NCBI RefSeq assembly: GCF_037975245.1
Contig: NC_092578.1
Location: forward strand, 806,001 to 870,000
Source: Apostichopus japonicus
Taxonomy: Eukaryota; Echinodermata; Holothuroidea; Aspidochirotida; Stichopodidae
DNA length: 64,000 bases
Direction: 5' to 3'
Made by a program: the position numbers and the translations under genes. Positions 63,587 through 64,000 of the stretch are shown piece after piece. The notes below the pieces were generated by a model. The model searched no databases. It was not told where the DNA came from and saw only the letters and a program-made list of their open reading frames with translations. Position 1 is the first letter of the stretch; each line of letters begins with the position of its first letter.

Positions 63587-64000
63587 GTAATCTAATCTGT
63601 ATACAAAGTACCTGAAGTAACCTGAAAGGGTGTGGACTGAGCCGGGAGGGGGGGTAGGGGTATGGGGGAGAAGGTGACCTTTGAAACATCCAGCACTGTC
63701 TGCTTTGTAACTAGTGTAGACGCTGGCCGGAGTTAAATTAAAGTTAATATCAGGGACCTGCCACTGGCAGTCACACTTGGGAAAACGATAAAGTAAACGA
63801 AATAATATAATAAAGACGACACAGTCCGTGCGTTACTTTAACAAAATATATATATCCGTATCCTCTCGTGGTCTACAATGAAGTCCTTGCCTCAGTTTCA
63901 CAGAGGCAAGACTTTTACATAGTTCATTGCACATTGTGAATTGGGTATAAATAGTTGGCAAGCTTTTAAAATAATTAGTCAATTTAGCTAGTTGCCTTTA
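63587..64000 (+). other. Start of PIP4K2 intron 4, to the window edge
   Basis: This is the sequence after the last visible donor. It is AT-rich with a G-rich patch at about 63640-63675. No further exon is recognised before the window ends. Confidence 0.5.

Overview
This is a eukaryotic, most likely invertebrate-animal, nuclear window. Coding sequence is split into many short exons with canonical GT-AG introns, and the introns are AT-rich and full of simple repeats, minisatellites and long G or C homopolymer runs. The recognisable proteins (a mucin-type GalNAc-transferase, an adhesion GPCR and a type II PIP kinase) are metazoan. My guess is a marine deuterostome such as an echinoderm. That guess rests on general impression, not on a diagnostic sequence.

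Layout from left to right. (1) 1037-7328 (+): polypeptide N-acetylgalactosaminyltransferase, missing only its 5' exon(s), with catalytic domain and C-terminal ricin-type lectin domain. (2) 8625-21505 (+): a complete 14-exon adhesion GPCR of 821 aa with signal peptide, hormone-receptor-like (HRM) domain, GAIN/GPS region and seven transmembrane helices. (3) 25283-27854 (+): a 349-aa proline-rich basic protein with a C-terminal coiled coil, not recognised. (4) 30471-35978 (+): a 380-aa single-pass type I membrane glycoprotein, not recognised. (5) 45480-39495 (-): a 412-aa coiled-coil protein over ten exons, whose C-terminal half looks like a tandem RWD-type fold (inference). (6) 50169-63586 (+): the first four coding exons of a phosphatidylinositol 5-phosphate 4-kinase (PIP4K2), continuing past the right edge. 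Every exon chain was joined by hand using splice sites and reading phase. All six chains stay open across every junction, and the four complete genes run from an ATG to a stop.

The genes do not form an operon or an obvious pathway. Genes 1-4 and 6 are on the plus strand. Genes 5 and 6 are divergent across about 4.7 kb.

Non-coding content includes a decayed non-LTR retrotransposon 3' end in an intron of gene 4, a TTAA-flanked inverted-repeat element (MITE-like) in an intron of the GPCR, two tRNA-like (possibly SINE-head) sequences in the PIP4K introns, minisatellites with periods of 12, 28, 45, 63 and 64 bp, a long TA tract, several perfect palindromes or hairpins, and more than twenty G or C homopolymer runs. 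I found no CRISPR array, rRNA or intact tRNA. No novel multi-gene system is evident. The most interesting items are the unrecognised genes 3, 4 and 5, the GPCR whose GPS lacks the cleavage residues, and the GalNAc-transferase whose lectin repeats lack the sugar-binding aspartate.
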